A DNA stretch of 64,000 bases, from positions 1 through 64,000 of the forward strand of contig DYEC01000022.1 in NCBI GenBank assembly GCA_020725865.1. The letters run 5' to 3'. Source of the DNA: Anaerolinea sp. GTDB taxonomy: Bacteria; Chloroflexota; Anaerolineae; Anaerolineales; Anaerolineaceae. The notes under the pieces were generated by a model that did not search any database, was not told the DNA's origin, and worked only from the letters and a program-made list of their open reading frames with translations. A program made the position numbers and the translations under genes. Positions 62,019-64,000 of the stretch are shown piece after piece; within the stretch, counting starts at the first letter, position 1; every line of letters starts with the position of its first letter.

Positions 62019-63047
62019 TCAATGTGAAGGAACCGTGTATCTCTTGCGAATGGAGGGGATCAGGTATTCCTCAAAAGCCCGTTCCAAATCATAGTCTGGA
62101 GACCAGCCCCAATCATTCCGGGCAGCGGTGTCATCTATATCAGCCGGCCATGAATCCACAATTGCCTGGCGGCACAAATGCGGTTTAAATGTGATTTGAG
62201 CTTCTGGAAAAGCTTTTTTTACGATTTCGTGGATTTGTTTGGCTGTCAGGCTAAAGCTGGTCACATTGTAGACTAGCTGTGTGAGCGATTCACGCGGAGC
62301 TTGTTCCAGTTGAAGAAGTGCCTTGACTGCGTCGGGCATTGCCATAAAGGGGAGCTGAGTATCTGGGCGGACGAAACATGCATAAGGTTCACCTGTTGCG
62401 GCATGATGGAGCATCTCAGGTCCATAATCACTGGTGCCGCCAGTGGGAACAGTGTCTGCGCTGATTAACCCGGGGAAGCGAATACCGCGGAAATCAATTG
62501 TGTGAGTTTCACAATCGACCGCGAGCTGCCGGTAGTACAGTGAGTAATAACGTCCCAAGTGTTCGCAGTATAGTTTGTTACATCCGTACATGGTGGTTGG
62601 TTGTAGCCAATCATTCTCTTTGACTTTACCTGCCAGCATTTTGGTGTTCAGATCAGGTAACCCATATGCGGCGATTGAGCTTGGGTATAGAAAGCGAACC
62701 TGACGTCCCTGCCATTGTGATTGTTCCACTGCTAACCGGAGAAGGTTTAATGTGCCTTCTACGTTTACCCGGTGAGCAGTCTCCGGCTGGTATTCTGCCT
62801 TTGTAGATAAAATGGACGCCAGGTGGTAAATTGTGCGGATTTCATATTCAGCCACCAGGCGTCCAAGTAACATCGTGTCCAGGATGTCACCCTGGATGAA
62901 GGTCTGGCATAGGGGGCGTAACGATTCATCCAGGGGCATGACATCTAATGCCAAGATCCGAGTGTCCCCTTGGCTGGCAAGATGCTTGATGAGCCCATGT
63001 CCTATCTCGCCATTAGCTCCTGTAATTAGGACAACCTCTTTTCGCAT
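62019..63047 (-). CDS. SDR-family NAD-dependent dehydrogenase, threonine dehydrogenase-like
   Basis: 342 residues. Rossmann start LITGANGEIGHGL, catalytic pair YGCNKLYCE (Tyr and Lys in YxxxK), and PSSIAAYG. The end resembles the SDR-type L-threonine 3-dehydrogenases: GGTSDYGPEMLHHA, LPFMAMPDAVKA, DSWPADIDDTAARNDWGW. That enzyme oxidises threonine to 2-amino-3-ketobutyrate, which KBL then cleaves; the kbl gene is not in the window. UDP-sugar epimerase is an alternative, since the gene is near glycan genes, but the C-terminal motif favours threonine dehydrogenase. Confidence 0.75.
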   Translation of the reverse strand: MRKEVVLITGANGEIGHGLIKHLASQGDTRILALDVMPLDESLRPLCQTFIQGDILDTMLLGRLVAEYEIRTIYHLASILSTKAEYQPETAHRVNVEGTLNLLRLAVEQSQWQGRQVRFLYPSSIAAYGLPDLNTKMLAGKVKENDWLQPTTMYGCNKLYCEHLGRYYSLYYRQLAVDCETHTIDFRGIRFPGLISADTVPTGGTSDYGPEMLHHAATGEPYACFVRPDTQLPFMAMPDAVKALLQLEQAPRESLTQLVYNVTSFSLTAKQIHEIVKKAFPEAQITFKPHLCRQAIVDSWPADIDDTAARNDWGWSPDYDLERAFEEYLIPSIRKRYTVPSH

Positions 63048-63155
63048 ATTTTCTCTCTTAAGAAATTAAGTATGGGGATTTAGATTGCATGGTTATTTAT
63101 ATTGTACCAGCTTGCCATCTTAAGGTGAAGGCTATTTGGAAGGTGCAGCAGCTTT

Positions 63156-64000
63156 TCACTGCGTGAATATCCTAAAAAATGCTTCGAACATTCGTCTTAA
63201 AGAAGTCAGTTCACTGTAATTATCAATTGTGAGTGAATAAATATAATACAGGATGCCAGATAGGACATGAGCGGCCAATGCAGCAACGATCACTCCATCC
63301 CCAAAAGCGATTCCGGGTTTTTCTAATTTTTTCTCGAGGAAAAACAGCAGGTTGACAATAAATAAGATAAAGAGGGTGATTTCGGCACTCCAATCAAAAT
63401 TCCCGTGCGTAAATGCACCGCCGCTATTTTCGGCGAGGAAATAAGCGTAAAAAGCGCCAAAAAGGAAACTGAGCCAAGCAAGCACGACTTTGCTGTCTTT
63501 TGCGGCATCGCGTATGTAGATTCTGGTAACCAGCAGGGGAAATAAGATAGAAGAGATAAATTTTAGGATTAACTCATCCGAGTAATATGCTTTGACCCCA
63601 AGCGGATAGAAGATAATTCTTGAGCTGTTGTCCGTATAGTTGTAAAAGAATTGCCAGGCGAGCGTCAGTGCAGAGGGGATAAAAATGCCGGCAAGAATAA
63701 ACCGCCAGTGCATAGTTTGTTTTTGTTTCCAGCATAGAAACAGATAAATTGCAAGCGCCGGCAACAAGCAGATAATAAAATTTGGTTTGACCAATGTGGC
63801 AAGAACGAGCAAAGTGGCGGTGATGAGAGTTTCTTTGGCGGTCGGAAATGTACTCTGGAAGGCTTTGAGCGAGTAAAGGAAGCCGATCAGAGCGAATGGT
63901 TTGAGGAAGTTACTCGTTGCGTTGTGGTATACATTGATACCAATATATCCAAAGTAAATGTCACGATCAACAAACAGAAGAACAGGAATATGGGCTACTG
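63156..64000 (-). CDS. Polytopic membrane protein, probable glycosyltransferase, partial (start beyond window)
   Basis: The reading frame is open from the stop at 63156 to the window edge, so the 5' end is missing. The visible 280 residues contain about seven hydrophobic helices. An upstream loop with DRDIYFGYIGINVYHNATSN and an ETLITATLLVLATLVKPN stretch resemble polyprenol-dependent (GT-C, DUF2029-like) mannosyl- or glucosyltransferases, where W/Y-H-N-A-T near a helix start is common. A TTG inside could be mistaken for a start, but the frame clearly continues upstream. Confidence 0.6.
   Translation of the reverse strand, partial: VAHIPVLLFVDRDIYFGYIGINVYHNATSNFLKPFALIGFLYSLKAFQSTFPTAKETLITATLLVLATLVKPNFIICLLPALAIYLFLCWKQKQTMHWRFILAGIFIPSALTLAWQFFYNYTDNSSRIIFYPLGVKAYYSDELILKFISSILFPLLVTRIYIRDAAKDSKVVLAWLSFLFGAFYAYFLAENSGGAFTHGNFDWSAEITLFILFIVNLLFFLEKKLEKPGIAFGDGVIVAALAAHVLSGILYYIYSLTIDNYSELTSLRRMFEAFFRIFTQ

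Noticed and set aside
1-64000. CRISPR arrays, insertion sequences, prophage genes
   Set aside because: No regularly spaced repeats and no transposase, integrase or phage structural motifs were seen among the translated frames.

Overview
The window looks like a bacterial chromosome segment, most likely from the phylum Chloroflexota and probably class Anaerolineae. This placement is an inference from the combination of gene families: SipW-type signal peptidase with AAAN-x-VP secreted proteins, a fused transaldolase/glucose-6-phosphate isomerase, a fused ADP-forming acetyl-CoA ligase, glutaminyl-tRNA synthetase, GH57 and GH13 enzymes, and an FtsZ with a DLDLPAFLRR tail embedded among uncharacterised genes. 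Coding density is high (about 53 protein genes, four tRNA genes). There is no gene-free stretch longer than 300 bases, and I saw no insertion sequence, prophage or CRISPR array.

Layout. 1-3400: the 3' end of a tRNA (probably Pro), then a minus-strand secretion module. It comprises a small secreted protein, a strong hairpin, a signal peptidase fused to a DUF5305-like ectodomain and a degenerate EAL domain, and a secreted calcium-binding-repeat protein. 3474-9702: SNase-like nuclease, Tat-exported L,D-transpeptidase, cyclase-family hydrolase and two tandem CapA-like lipoproteins. 9852-13702: thiolase, a winged-helix AlkZ/YcaQ-like protein and adenine deaminase. 13940-19748: a very long GH13 protein meeting a GH57 protein tail to tail with a 40-bp overlap, plus an SDR protein. 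19925-24694: a six-gene run around ftsZ, all other members unrecognised or only loosely recognised. 24742-26202: tatC and a histidine phosphatase. 26385-28315: glnS between two tRNA-Gln(CTG) genes, each with its own promoter.

28348-42825 is a long minus-strand housekeeping block: amidase, Nudix, MFS, DUF1540-like, moeA, a RelA/SpoT homologue, HAD, prfB (with its programmed frameshift), ftsY, rlmN, HAD-IIA, clpP, tig and tRNA-Leu. 42923-51468: glpK, rmlA and a pentose-phosphate operon (tkt, rpiB, tal-pgi, SpoU methylase). 51565-52924: TlpA-like thioredoxin and an Lgt-like protein. 52904-58397: a glycan/cell-surface cluster (WecE-type aminotransferase, methyltransferase, WbqC, GT2, polytopic membrane protein). 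58554-64000: ADP-forming acyl-CoA synthetase, triple zinc-ribbon membrane protein, threonine-dehydrogenase-like SDR and the C-terminal part of a polytopic membrane protein running off the window.

The most promising unusual systems are: (i) the SipW-DUF5305-EAL fusion with its two presumptive substrates, which could couple c-di-GMP to protein export; (ii) the ftsZ operon of unknown partners; (iii) the tRNA-Gln/glnS/tRNA-Gln sandwich; (iv) a Rel protein with RelA-type EXDD and a changed hydrolase motif; (v) an Lgt-like protein lacking key Lgt residues next to TlpA. Promoters and terminators were called by eye, and protein families were recognised from motifs without database searches.
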